Source: Synergistota bacterium
GTDB lineage: Bacteria > Synergistota > GBS-1
Length of the DNA stretch: 30,747 nucleotides
Direction: 5' to 3'
NCBI GenBank assembly: GCA_025060595.1
Contig: JANXBX010000017.1
Location: 1 to 30,747, forward strand
The translations under genes and the position numbers were made by a program. Every line of letters starts with the position of its first letter. Position 1 is the first letter of the stretch. This document shows, piece after piece, positions 1 through 7,575 of this stretch. The notes below the pieces were generated by a model, which was given only the letters and a program-made list of their open reading frames with translations, was not told the origin of the DNA and did not search any database.

Positions 1-1315
1 CCTTCGCATCCTCTGCAGATTTAAATATCCCCTCAATCACAGCTTCAACGGAAGCTGTATTATCTGCTATAAGTTTCTGAATTTCAACTATCCTATCCAA
101 GGAAGCTTTTGCACGGCTTCTAGAAAGCTGAACTCCCTTTTCTATTTGTTCTAAGGCTGAACTTAACTCCTCAGTTGCAGAAGCCTGGGTCTGTGCCCCT
201 TTTCTTATCTGCTCAAGCGCAACCGAGATCTGGGAAGCAGAACGATTTATTTCTTGCAATGTAGAGGAAAGCTCTTCAGCAGCAGAAGCTACTTCCTCAG
301 CGCTTTTTGTAATATCCGTTGAGCTTCTCAGCTCATCAGCAAGCTCAGAAAGCTCCCTTGCAGCCTGTTCTGCCCCCTGCAAAGCCTGAGTTTGCTCAGT
401 TATCGTCCTCATGATCTCTTCAATTGCAGAAGCCTGCTCTTCCGCCGCAGAAGATATGCTTTCCACGCTCTTTAAAGCTTCCTGCGTCGCTACATCAGAC
501 TGGTGAGCACCTGCAGCTATATCTTGAGCCCCTTTAACTATCTCCAACATATCTTTAACAATCTTTTCAAGCTGAAGAGTTATCTCTTTGCCTTTTTTAG
601 CTTCTTCCTTTACACTTTGGGCAGATGAGCTTATACCTTCAGCAACCGTTTTAACAGCAGCTTGTATTTGAGAAATAAGATCCTGTATCTGCTTGGCGCT
701 TTTCTCTGATGTCTCGGCAAGAGCTCTCACTTCATCTGCAACAACAGCAAATCCTTTGCCATGCTTGCCAGCACGAGCTGCCTCAATAGCAGCATTTAAA
801 GCAAGTAAGTTAGTCTGATCAGCTATTTTAGCCACAGTTTTCACTATCTCACCAATGTTTGCAGACTGTCTCTCAAGCTCAGAAACTTTGTTAACCGATT
901 CAGACTGTCTCTCTGCAGCTAAAACTATATTCTTAACCATGACCTCAATCAAACCGCTCACTTTTTTAATTAGCGTCTGAGCACCCTCTATCTTAGATAC
1001 AGATGCTTCAGAGTTTTGCATTTGCTTCCTAATTAGATTAGCAACTTGCCTAAAAGCTGATAAACACTCCTGAGACGCTCCAGAAGCTTCTTCTGCCCCA
1101 GCAGCAATTTGCTCTACCGACTTTCTAAGCTCCTCAACAGCAGAGGCTGCTTCACTAACTCCAGATGCAAGTTGAGCGCTAGCCGAGGCAATTCGCTCCG
1201 CTATTTGCTGTTGCTTAGCTAAAGTTCTTGCTCTTTTTCTTTGAGTTGCAGCCTTCTCAGACACACCTTCACTTACAACATCAACACTTTCTACACCCTT
1301 CTTAACCAGGGCCAA
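1..1315 (-). CDS. Soluble methyl-accepting chemotaxis protein, partial (C-terminus beyond window)
   Basis: The gene is open to the left window edge, and at least 438 codons are visible. It is a cytoplasmic chemoreceptor that would pass signals to CheA/CheW. The hairpin-tip core [15 protein letters not shown] lies at residues 169-183 and is followed by [15 protein letters not shown]. Everything visible is Ala/Glu/Ser-rich helix. There is no membrane segment or periplasmic domain, so the protein is soluble. About 170 residues precede the tip but more than 255 follow it, so the C-terminal side is longer than a symmetric hairpin and may carry an extra coiled coil or a C-terminal sensor beyond the window. 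The start is TTG at 1315, preceded by a G-rich Shine-Dalgarno (six G at 1322-1327). An in-frame stop lies 11 codons upstream, and no ATG or GTG is available between it and the TTG. Family assignment is very secure; the ligand is unknown. Confidence 0.93.
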   Translation of the reverse strand, partial: MALVKKGVESVDVVSEGVSEKAATQRKRARTLAKQQQIAERIASASAQLASGVSEAASAVEELRKSVEQIAAGAEEASGASQECLSAFRQVANLIRKQMQNSEASVSKIEGAQTLIKKVSGLIEVMVKNIVLAAERQSESVNKVSELERQSANIGEIVKTVAKIADQTNLLALNAAIEAARAGKHGKGFAVVADEVRALAETSEKSAKQIQDLISQIQAAVKTVAEGISSSAQSVKEEAKKGKEITLQLEKIVKDMLEIVKGAQDIAAGAHQSDVATQEALKSVESISSAAEEQASAIEEIMRTITEQTQALQGAEQAARELSELADELRSSTDITKSAEEVASAAEELSSTLQEINRSASQISVALEQIRKGAQTQASATEELSSALEQIEKGVQLSRSRAKASLDRIVEIQKLIADNTASVEAVIEGIFKSAEDAK

Positions 1316-1411
1316 CCTTCTCCCCCCTTTTGTAAGAGCATAAAACTAAACCTTAACAGTACAACACTATTAAATTATTTTTATATAGCTGATATATAAA
1401 AGCAAGTGATC

Positions 1412-1430
1412 AAAAAAAAAAAAAAAAAAA
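1412..1430. repeat. 19-bp poly-A tract in divergent intergenic region
   Basis: An uninterrupted run of 19 A on the plus strand sits between the chemoreceptor start (1315) and the peroxiredoxin promoter (1500). A pyrimidine-rich stretch follows at about 1442-1470. Such a tract can bend DNA, and its length is prone to slippage. It lies about 97 bp upstream of the chemoreceptor start and 69 bp upstream of the peroxiredoxin -35. Any effect on either gene is inference. Confidence 0.9.
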
Positions 1431-1499
1431 CTAATACGAACAGTTTTCTTCTGTTTTTCTTCTTTTTTTCAAAATCTTTTCCAAACAAGATCTTTTTAC

Positions 1500-1528
1500 T
1501 TGACAAATAACCTAACCTATATTATAAT
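1500..1528 (+). promoter_or_regulatory. Sigma-70 promoter of the peroxiredoxin gene
   Basis: A perfect -35 TTGACA lies at 1500-1505 and a perfect -10 TATAAT at 1523-1528, separated by exactly 17 bp. Transcription should start near 1535, giving a leader of about 30 nt that carries the AAAGGAGGGG ribosome binding site at 1552-1561. It is the strongest promoter match in the window. Confidence 0.88.
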
Positions 1529-1536
1529 CATTACAG
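1522..1536 (+). promoter_or_regulatory. PerR-box-like operator overlapping the -10
   Basis: The 15-mer TTATAATCATTACAG matches the PerR consensus TTATAATNATTATAA at 12 of 14 defined positions: 7/7 in the left half and 5/7 in the right. It overlaps the -10 hexamer and the expected start site, where a bound Fur/PerR-family repressor would block RNA polymerase. The downstream gene is a peroxiredoxin, the classic target class of PerR. Site and position are seen directly; binding by a PerR homologue (not encoded in this window) is inference. Confidence 0.62.
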
Positions 1537-1566
1537 AATTAAAATTATTACAAAGGAGGGGTTAGT

Positions 1567-2208
1567 ATGGAGTGTGGTTTACCGCTTTTAGGGGAAAAGA
1601 TAGCAGAGAGAAAGGTTAAAACTACTCACGGAGTTATTAACTTCCCGACCGATTATCAGGGCAAATGGGTAGTTCTATTTAGCCATCCTGCAGACTTTAC
1701 ACCTGTTTGCACTACAGAGTTTGTGGCATTTCAAAAAAGGATTGATGAGTTTAAGAAGTTAAACTGCGAGCTTATAGGGCTTTCTATCGATCAGGTTTTC
1801 TCTCATATTAAATGGGTTGAGTGGATAAAGGAGAAGCTTGGGGTTGAGATTACCTTCCCCATAATAGCTGATGATAATGGAGATATAGCCAAGTCCTTTG
1901 GAATGATAAGTCCGGCAAAGGGAACAAATACAGTTAGAGCCGTTTTCATAATAGATCCCAAGGGGATTTTGAGGCTTGTGCTCTATTACCCACAAGAGGT
2001 GGGAAGAAACATAGATGAGATAATAAGGGCTCTTAAAGCTCTTCAAACCTTCGACAATCATGGAGTTGCTACACCAGCCAACTGGCCTAATAACGAGCTA
2101 ATCGGAGATAAGGTGATAATCCCGCCAGCCACGGATGTCAAAACAGCTCAGGAAAGACCGAAGAAGTACGAATGTTTTGACTGGTGGTTCTGCTACAAAA
2201 AGCTCTAG
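1567..2208 (+). CDS. Peroxiredoxin, Prx6/AhpC-TSA family
   Basis: A thiol peroxidase that reduces hydrogen peroxide and organic peroxides in the cytoplasm. At 213 aa it has the size of the archaeal/thermophile Prx6-type enzymes. The catalytic peroxidatic Cys48 lies in the PVCTTE motif, with FTPVCTTEF at 44-52. A C-terminal pair, Cys203 and Cys209 in CFDWWFC, has the six-residue spacing of the extra cysteines of archaeal thioredoxin peroxidases of this clade, which supply resolving thiols. The start is ATG, 5 nt after AAAGGAGGGG. The gene is monocistronic, from its own consensus promoter with a PerR-box-like site to the terminator at 2228-2267. The reductant is not shown by the sequence. Confidence 0.95.
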   Translation: MECGLPLLGEKIAERKVKTTHGVINFPTDYQGKWVVLFSHPADFTPVCTTEFVAFQKRIDEFKKLNCELIGLSIDQVFSHIKWVEWIKEKLGVEITFPIIADDNGDIAKSFGMISPAKGTNTVRAVFIIDPKGILRLVLYYPQEVGRNIDEIIRALKALQTFDNHGVATPANWPNNELIGDKVIIPPATDVKTAQERPKKYECFDWWFCYKKL

Positions 2209-2227
2209 AAGCCTTGACCACCCCCCC

Positions 2228-2267
2228 ATGGCCTCTCGCCCCCCCCCGCGAGAGGCCATTATTTTTT
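2228..2267 (+). terminator. Rho-independent terminator after the peroxiredoxin gene
   Basis: An 11-bp perfect stem pairs ATGGCCTCTCG (2228-2238) with CGAGAGGCCAT (2249-2259). The loop is nine C plus a G, and TATTTTTT follows the stem. The T tract is only on the plus-strand side, so it stops plus-strand transcription only. A run of seven C (2221-2227) also precedes the left arm. Confidence 0.92.
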
Positions 2268-2268
2268 A

Positions 2269-2277
2269 TGATAAAAT
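2269..2277 (+). promoter_or_regulatory. Extended -10 promoter of the marC-family gene
   Basis: TGATAAAAT matches the extended -10 form TGnTAtaaT with one mismatch. It starts 2 nt after the T tract of the preceding terminator. No good -35 is present at the usual spacing, since the terminator stem occupies it. The last base of the hexamer is 6 nt from the ATG, which would put the transcript start at or next to the A of the start codon. Confidence 0.5.
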
Positions 2278-2283
2278 ATTCCT

Positions 2284-2925
2284 ATGAGCGATTTTATAGA
2301 TTTCTTGGTTTCCATATTTACCATAGTGAACCCATTAGGAAATCTAACGATACTTTTAAGCCTGACAGAGGACCTCTCCTGGGAGCAGAGAAAGAAAGCC
2401 TGTATAGTTGCCTCGGTTACCTGCGGAATTACGCTTTTTGTAGCTCAGTTTCTGGGGAGGGCCCTGCTTAATTTATTCGGTATTAGCATAGCATCCTTTG
2501 AGCTCGCAGGTGGAATAATACTAGTGGTCTTAATAGCCTTACCACTATTAAGAGGCCAAACTCCTAGCGCAAAGTTCTCCCCTGAAGAGCAAGATGAAGC
2601 AGCCATAGAGGGAAGGATAATAGAAACAGGAATAATGCCCTTAGGTATACCTTTACTTTCAGGACCCGGTGCCTTCACAACCGTTATGATACTTGCGGGA
2701 AAACAGGTTACCTTCGAGGGACATGCGCTTTTGGCTATAGCTATAATAATCAATGCGTTTCTATCTTACGCCATAATGATGTCCGCAAATCCAATTGCAG
2801 AGGCCTTAGGAAGATTAGGATTAAGGGTAATGAGCAGAATAATGGGATTATTCATAGCGGTAAGAGGAACACAGTTTATAATAAATGGAATAAAAGATGC
2901 TTTACCGCAAATCTTTGGAGGTTAG
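2284..2925 (+). CDS. MarC family (UPF0056) integral membrane protein
   Basis: A 213-aa inner-membrane protein with about six hydrophobic segments in two groups, separated by a charged loop near residues 90-115 (SPEEQDEAAIEGR). The family signature NPLGN is at 17-21, and GIPLLSGPGAFTTVM opens the second half. MarC-family proteins are widespread and their substrate is unsettled; the old link to multiple antibiotic resistance is not a demonstrated function. The ATG is the first possible start because an in-frame TAA lies 12 nt upstream. There is no Shine-Dalgarno before it, consistent with leaderless translation. The 3' end overlaps by 4 bp the convergent glycosyltransferase gene. Confidence 0.9.
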   Translation: MSDFIDFLVSIFTIVNPLGNLTILLSLTEDLSWEQRKKACIVASVTCGITLFVAQFLGRALLNLFGISIASFELAGGIILVVLIALPLLRGQTPSAKFSPEEQDEAAIEGRIIETGIMPLGIPLLSGPGAFTTVMILAGKQVTFEGHALLAIAIIINAFLSYAIMMSANPIAEALGRLGLRVMSRIMGLFIAVRGTQFIINGIKDALPQIFGG

Positions 2926-4076
2926 AGGAAATCAAGAGCTTGTAGAGCCCGCAAGCGTGTTGGGGGAGAAAAATCCCTTTTCAGGCTTTCATAGGTCCAG
3001 ATAAGATGCGAGGCCATCATGGATATATCCCAGAGCTTTGCCCACTCTCTTGAGGCTATGGAAAATCTCCTGTGAAGCTCCTCATTGCTAAGAAGGAGCT
3101 TTATTTTAGAAGCGAACTCTTCCTCATCCTCCACAAGGAAGCCCGTATACCCAGAGTGAACGAAATCTGAAACCCCTAAGGCTTTAAGAGCTATAACGGG
3201 AAGACCAGAGGCCATGGCTTCAAGAACAACAAGTCCCTGTGTTTCCGTTAAGGAGGAAAATATGAAAATATAGGCCTTTTTATAAAGCTTTTTAAGCTCA
3301 TCCTGAGAAAGCATCCCTGTAAAGGAAATCCTATCCCCTAATCCTAACTCCTTCACTTTTTTACTGAGGAAAACTCTATCCGGCCCATCGCCAACAAACA
3401 ACGCTTTCCAGTCAAGCTCTCTTACCTTGTAGAGAACCTTTAAGAGAAATAGAAGGTTTTTCTCCTCCCCAAGTCTTCCAACGAAAAGAAGGATCCTTTC
3501 CCTCTTTGAGTCCCCTCCCTGAAAGTCTTTCCATTTAATACCTGTAGGGATAACCTCTATTGGCTTTCTAACTCCCTTTTCCATAAGATACCTCTTGATA
3601 GAAAAGGAGGGAGCAATTACAAGATCAACCTGGTTCGCATACTTTCTCACATATCTTTTTAGGAAAGCGATCGCAAGCTCCCTTTTCAGCGGAGCATAGT
3701 GAACATAGGCCTCATAAAGGGTGTGGAAGGTGTAAACTATGGGTATTTTAAGGGCGCGAGCCCAGAATAAACCTATCCTTCCTAAGAAGAAGGGGTGGTG
3801 AGCGTGAATTATGTCTAAATTAAGCCAAGAGGGGATAAACTGCTTCCAGGAAGTTAAGGGAAAGACTATGGGAGTTTGATGTATCCTCAAAGGAATAGGT
3901 GGAAGCCTTATGATCTTCTTATCATCGTCAGGAGGATTTTTATCCTTACCGTAGGATGGAGAAAACACATAAACCTCATGTCCTCTCTCCTCAAGAGCAT
4001 CCCTAAAGAGCTTTATAGAAACAGAAACACCAGATATCATGGGAAAGTAGTTTTCAGTGAAGAAGGCTATCCTCAT
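2922..4076 (-). CDS. GT4-family glycosyltransferase
   Basis: A 384-aa GT-B-fold retaining glycosyltransferase. The N-terminal acceptor domain begins MRIAFFTENYFPMISGVS, typical of lipid-directed GT4 enzymes such as diacylglycerol glucosyltransferases and PimB-like mannosyltransferases. The C-terminal nucleotide-sugar domain has FVGRLGEEKN and the E-x7-E motif ETQGLVVLE near residues 277-285, followed by AMASGLPVIA. There is no signal peptide, so a peripheral inner-face membrane enzyme is expected. It is the last gene of the long minus-strand operon, starting in an ATGA overlap with ftsY. The acceptor is not determined; a glycolipid or LPS-core role is inferred from context. No terminator is visible after its stop, which lies inside the 3' end of the convergent marC gene. 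Confidence 0.9.
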   Translation of the reverse strand: MRIAFFTENYFPMISGVSVSIKLFRDALEERGHEVYVFSPSYGKDKNPPDDDKKIIRLPPIPLRIHQTPIVFPLTSWKQFIPSWLNLDIIHAHHPFFLGRIGLFWARALKIPIVYTFHTLYEAYVHYAPLKRELAIAFLKRYVRKYANQVDLVIAPSFSIKRYLMEKGVRKPIEVIPTGIKWKDFQGGDSKRERILLFVGRLGEEKNLLFLLKVLYKVRELDWKALFVGDGPDRVFLSKKVKELGLGDRISFTGMLSQDELKKLYKKAYIFIFSSLTETQGLVVLEAMASGLPVIALKALGVSDFVHSGYTGFLVEDEEEFASKIKLLLSNEELHRRFSIASREWAKLWDISMMASHLIWTYESLKRDFSPPTRLRALQALDFL

Positions 4077-4924
4077 GATAAAAGCCTCGCTAAGAACTCC
4101 TCAGAGGAAAAGGTCTCAAGGTCTCCCTCCCTTTCACCGGTCCCAACGAGGAGTATAGGAAGATTAAACTCGCTCCTTAAAGCTATGACGATTCCTCCCT
4201 TAGCCATAGAGTCATATTTAGCTAGGATAACTCCGTCTATAGGGACGCTTCTTGAAAACTCCTCAGCCTGCCTTAGAGCGTTTTGACCTGTTGTAGCATC
4301 AAGAACAAGCAACCCTCTAGGAGGTCTGTTTAAAACCTTTTGGGTAACCCTACCAAGCTTCTTAAGCTCTTCCATTAGATTATGCTTGGTGTGCAGTCGC
4401 CCAGCAGTATCAACAAGAACATAGTCAGCACTTTTGCTTAGGGCAGAAGATAGGGCATCATAAAGTATAGCCCCTGGATCGCTACCAGGCTCACCCTTAA
4501 CCACCCTTAATGAAAGCCTATCACCCCATATCTGAAGCTGCTCTATAGCGGCAGCCCTGAAGGTGTCACAAGCGGCTAAAATAACCGAAAAGCCTCTCTC
4601 TGAAAGAAACTTCCCTAACTTGGCTAAGGTGGTGGTCTTACCGCTTCCATTGACTCCCACGAAAAGCACTACCTCAGGCTTAAAAAGAGGCTTATTTAAC
4701 CAAGAGGGAAGCTCATAAGAAAAAAGAGCCCTAAGCTTCGTCTTAAGAAGCTCCTTAGCCCCTTCAGGGGAGGAGGGCTTAGCCCTCTTAAGGTCCTCAA
4801 CTAAATTTAACGCGTAATCTACTCCCACATCGCCCTCTATCAAAGACTCCTCCAAACTATTCCAGAACTCCTCATCTATCCTCTTTAAGGAGAATATCGC
4901 CTTGAACTTCTTCCACCAGCTCAT
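4073..4924 (-). CDS. ftsY: Signal recognition particle receptor FtsY
   Basis: The SRP receptor GTPase, which docks SRP-ribosome complexes at the inner membrane. At 283 aa it is the short NG-only form lacking the long acidic N-terminal domain of the E. coli protein. A four-helix N domain occupies about 1-80. In the G domain, G1 is GVNGSGKTTT at 90-99, the insertion-box motif DTFRAAA is near 120, and DTAGR is at 172-176. G4 is AKYD at 235-238 where most relatives have TKLD, followed by SMAKGG. The start is ATG with AAGGAGGT at 4935-4942 (10-nt spacer). This lies inside the end of ricT, giving a 53-bp overlap and probable translational coupling. Confidence 0.96.
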   Translation of the reverse strand: MSWWKKFKAIFSLKRIDEEFWNSLEESLIEGDVGVDYALNLVEDLKRAKPSSPEGAKELLKTKLRALFSYELPSWLNKPLFKPEVVLFVGVNGSGKTTTLAKLGKFLSERGFSVILAACDTFRAAAIEQLQIWGDRLSLRVVKGEPGSDPGAILYDALSSALSKSADYVLVDTAGRLHTKHNLMEELKKLGRVTQKVLNRPPRGLLVLDATTGQNALRQAEEFSRSVPIDGVILAKYDSMAKGGIVIALRSEFNLPILLVGTGEREGDLETFSSEEFLARLLS

Positions 4925-5738
4925 CCTTAGGCGGACCTCCTTTTTCCTTTACCTTGAGTTCGTTAGCATGAAAGCTCAAGAAACGCCCACCATCAACCTC
5001 AACTATAAGCCTCCTATCGCTTAAATTTATACCAACTATCTCTCCCTTTTCACCATCAGGAGTTATAACCTTGCTTCCCACAGGAGGAAGACCATTCCAG
5101 AGCTCCTTGTAAACAGGATATTCATAAAGCAGACAACAAAGAAGCCTACCACAGACCCCTGAAATTTTAGCAGGATTTAGAACGAGGTTCTGCTCTTTAG
5201 CCATTCTTATAGATATAGATTCAAACTTGCGGAGAAAACCTAAACAACATACGGGCCAACCACACGGACCCAAACCCCCAAGAATCTTAACTTCGTCTCT
5301 GACACCTATCTGTCGCATCTCTATGCGAGTCTTAAAAATAGCGGCAAGATCCCTTACTAAAGCTCTAAAGTCAATCCTATCCTCAGAGGTAAAGTAAAAG
5401 AATAGCTTCTTCCTATCAAGCATATACTCAACTTCAACAAGCTTCATAGGTAGATTATGTTCAGCTATCTTTACCTTTGCTATATCGTAAGCCTTTTTCT
5501 CGTCTTCCAGGTTTTTCCTATAAGACTCAAGGTCCTCCTCTTGAGCTTTTCTTAAAATCACCGGAACTTCACTACCATCCAGAGAGTCGATCTCAAGGGG
5601 ACGGCTTAAAATTCTGCCAAGCTCTAAACCCCTTGAGCTTTCCAAGACCCAAATTTCTCCAATCTCAGGGTTACATTCATTTATCTTAAATAGCTCTATA
5701 TTCCTACACTTACTATATTTAACCCACACCAACCTCAC
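4872..5738 (-). CDS. ricT: PSP1-domain protein, RicT (YaaT) family
   Basis: A 288-aa PSP1-domain protein. In B. subtilis the homologue forms the RicA-RicF-RicT complex, which binds iron-sulfur clusters and promotes RNase Y-dependent mRNA processing. The family cysteine pattern is intact: Cys159, 164 and 165 in GPCGWPVCC, and Cys196, 201 and 202 in VCGRLLCC. The start is GTG at 5738 after AAGGGGGAG, 3 nt beyond the holB stop. The tmk-yaaR-holB-ricT order matches the Firmicutes arrangement, with yaaQ absent. RicA and RicF partners are not in this window. Family assignment is secure; function in this organism is inferred. Confidence 0.92.
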   Translation of the reverse strand: MRLVWVKYSKCRNIELFKINECNPEIGEIWVLESSRGLELGRILSRPLEIDSLDGSEVPVILRKAQEEDLESYRKNLEDEKKAYDIAKVKIAEHNLPMKLVEVEYMLDRKKLFFYFTSEDRIDFRALVRDLAAIFKTRIEMRQIGVRDEVKILGGLGPCGWPVCCLGFLRKFESISIRMAKEQNLVLNPAKISGVCGRLLCCLLYEYPVYKELWNGLPPVGSKVITPDGEKGEIVGINLSDRRLIVEVDGGRFLSFHANELKVKEKGGPPKDELVEEVQGDILLKEDR

Positions 5739-5741
5739 GAT

Positions 5742-6524
5742 TCACCACTCCCCCTTAATCTTGAAGAGTATCCTGTCAACAGCCATCTGAACGTTCAAGA
5801 ACCTATCAGAAAGGCCCTCCCTTACAGCCGATATCTCATCTACTAGCTCCACCATATCCCCTCTTTTAAGCAGGATCTCTATAAGTGAATCAAGTAGGGC
5901 TACCACCTTCTCCCTATCCATATCGCCAAGCATACTTGAAAGCTCATAAAGCTCCCTTACTCCTCCGCTTTTGAGGTTAACTATCCTCTGCAAAAGTTCA
6001 TCCTCAAGGTCGATTTCTCCCTCTTCCCCAATGAAAAGCACTTGACACCTTGAGGAAACAGTCGGAGGAAGAGCAGAAGGATGAGAAACGAGAAGAATCA
6101 GGTTGGCCCATGAAGGGGGTTCCTCAAGAACCTTAAGAATAGCATTAGCCGCAGGAAGGTTCATCTTCTCACACTCTTTTAAGATGAAGACCTTCCTCTC
6201 CGCCTCAAATGGCTTCAGCAAAACCTCCCCCCTAAGCTCTCTAATCTGAGATATTTTAAAGATAGCTCCTTCAGGCTTAATAACCTTAAAATCAGGATGC
6301 GTTAAACCTTCAACCTTGCGACAGTCATGACATTCACCGCAAGCATCATCCTCCATAACCTTGCAAAAAAGCGCCTGAGCAAACCTTATAGCAAGTTCCT
6401 CCTTAAGGCCCCCTTCACCGTAAAACATGTAAGCATGAGATACCCTCTTTGACTTCAAGGCTCTTTTTAAAAGCTCAGCAGCTTGCGGACATCTATCTTT
6501 AATCTCTTCTATCCTTCCAATCAT
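5742..6524 (-). CDS. holB: DNA polymerase III delta' subunit
   Basis: The clamp-loader delta' subunit, which helps load the sliding clamp at replication forks. It is 260 aa, shorter than the E. coli protein. The zinc-module cysteines are Cys54, 62, 65 and 68 (CGECHDC). The SRC motif of clamp-loader AAA+ subunits is present as VSSRCQVL. The P-loop region near 35-42 is degenerate (YGEGGLKE, no GKT), as expected for a subunit that does not hydrolyse ATP. The start ATG overlaps the yaaR stop in ATGA. Its own Shine-Dalgarno is weak, so coupling to yaaR translation is likely. Confidence 0.93.
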   Translation of the reverse strand: MIGRIEEIKDRCPQAAELLKRALKSKRVSHAYMFYGEGGLKEELAIRFAQALFCKVMEDDACGECHDCRKVEGLTHPDFKVIKPEGAIFKISQIRELRGEVLLKPFEAERKVFILKECEKMNLPAANAILKVLEEPPSWANLILLVSHPSALPPTVSSRCQVLFIGEEGEIDLEDELLQRIVNLKSGGVRELYELSSMLGDMDREKVVALLDSLIEILLKRGDMVELVDEISAVREGLSDRFLNVQMAVDRILFKIKGEW

Positions 6525-6976
6525 CGATATATGTCTATCAGCAACCCCCTTATCTCCTCAAGCTTTGAGGCTAACCACAAAGCATCAAATTGCTTCCTTA
6601 AAACCCTATCAATAAGCTCCTCTAAGGCCTTATTAACCCTCTCAACCAAGATGAAGAGCTTCCCGCTTCTTCTGCTTATAACTTCCCTAACCTTATAGGC
6701 CTTCGATAGTACCTCTTTCAAGAAAGCCCTAACGAGCTCCTTGTATTTATTTAAGTTCTCAAGGCTCGGATCATCCTTAAGGGAAGATGCCGCCTCGTCA
6801 AGCTCTCTAAGTATATCATTAAGATCTCTCTCTTCTCCTTTCTCCTCGGTTTCGAGGGAAAGCTCAGCCTCCTTCAAGGTCTCAAAAAAGGGAGAAACGG
6901 TTAAGGAAACTCTCTTTTTCTTTCTTATCTCTCTTTCGGAAGCTCCTCCCCTATCGGAAACACTATCTATCCTCAA
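6521..6976 (-). CDS. YaaR-like protein (DUF327)
   Basis: A 151-aa, highly charged, helical protein. The C-terminal two thirds match the pattern of the YaaR/DUF327 family, which has no assigned biochemical function. Position between tmk and holB supports the call, since yaaR occupies the same slot in Firmicutes. There is no signal peptide or membrane segment. The start is TTG in a TTGA overlap with the tmk stop, preceded by AAGGGGGGAG. The N-terminal ~30 residues (SDRGGASEREIRKKKR) are polar and probably disordered. Confidence 0.78.
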   Translation of the reverse strand: MRIDSVSDRGGASEREIRKKKRVSLTVSPFFETLKEAELSLETEEKGEERDLNDILRELDEAASSLKDDPSLENLNKYKELVRAFLKEVLSKAYKVREVISRRSGKLFILVERVNKALEELIDRVLRKQFDALWLASKLEEIRGLLIDIYR

Positions 6977-7575
6977 ATGAGCTTCTCCCCCCTTAAAACC
7001 TCCAGGATTCTTTCAAACACCTCTTCCTCCCTCCCTGAAGCGTCTACTATCTTAACGTTCTTCCTATCCCTTGCAAGCTCAAGATAAGCAAGCCTAAGCC
7101 TCTTAAAAAAATCAAAGGACTCCATCTCTATTCTATCATCCCTTCTTTTCCTCGAAAGGGCAAGCTCAGGAGAAAGATCAAGAAGAACATAGAAGGGCTT
7201 TTCAGGTAAATCCAGAAGCTCCCTTTCAAGATCTTCAATAAAACTCAAACTTACCCCTCGAAGAAAGCCTTGATAGGCATAAGTAGATAAGGTAAATCTT
7301 TCCGCCACAACGTAAAACCCCATTTTTAAAGCCCCCTTTATAATCTCCTCACATAACTGTCTCCTTGAAGCGAAGTAAAGAAGAGCCTCTACAAATCCAT
7401 CTATCTTCAAGGAGGGATCAAGGAGAATATCCCTTATTCTCTCCCCTAAGGGAGTCCCCCCTGGCTCCCTTACCCTTAAGGTAGAAAACCCCTTATCCTT
7501 CAAATGCCTTTCAAGAAGGTGAGCCTGAGTAGTTTTTCCAACGCCATCTATACCTTCAAACACTATAAAGGGCAC
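6973..7575 (-). CDS. tmk: Thymidylate kinase
   Basis: Phosphorylates dTMP to dTDP with ATP in the cytoplasm, an essential step for DNA synthesis. It is 200 aa, standard for the family. The P-loop EGIDGVGKTT is near residues 7-16, and REPGGTPLGERIRDILL is the dTMP-site motif. The usual DRY/DR motif appears as VAERFTLSTYAYQG, with Glu replacing Asp before Arg. The lid region is RKRRDDRIE. The start is GTG after GAGGGAG, directly abutting the TAA of the preceding O-antigen ligase gene. It heads the tmk-yaaR-holB-ricT-ftsY block at the operon's distal end. Confidence 0.95.
   Translation of the reverse strand: MPFIVFEGIDGVGKTTQAHLLERHLKDKGFSTLRVREPGGTPLGERIRDILLDPSLKIDGFVEALLYFASRRQLCEEIIKGALKMGFYVVAERFTLSTYAYQGFLRGVSLSFIEDLERELLDLPEKPFYVLLDLSPELALSRKRRDDRIEMESFDFFKRLRLAYLELARDRKNVKIVDASGREEEVFERILEVLRGEKLI

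Noticed and set aside
1330-1411. Flagellar-type (sigma-28) promoter before the chemoreceptor
   Set aside because: No convincing TAAA-N15-GCCGATAA-like match on the minus strand; the region is simply A/T-rich and no promoter there can be called with confidence.
1759-2061. 100-codon open frame antisense to the peroxiredoxin gene
   Set aside because: A frame shadow of a clear enzyme; no ribosome binding site and no recognisable protein pattern.
2221-2259. C7 and C9 tracts around 2221-2247 as a phase-variation switch
   Set aside because: They lie outside coding sequence, flanking the left arm or in the loop of a clear terminator, where length changes would have little effect.
2184-2471. 95-codon open frame spanning the peroxiredoxin terminator into marC
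   Set aside because: It crosses a strong terminator and uses the wrong frame of the marC-family gene.
2284-2925. Calling the MarC-family gene an antibiotic-resistance or drug-efflux gene
   Set aside because: The family name comes from an operon association; transport of antibiotics by MarC proteins is not established.
3876-4286. 136-codon plus-strand open frame over the GT4/ftsY junction
   Set aside because: It lies antisense to two well-supported genes and has low-complexity composition typical of a shadow frame.
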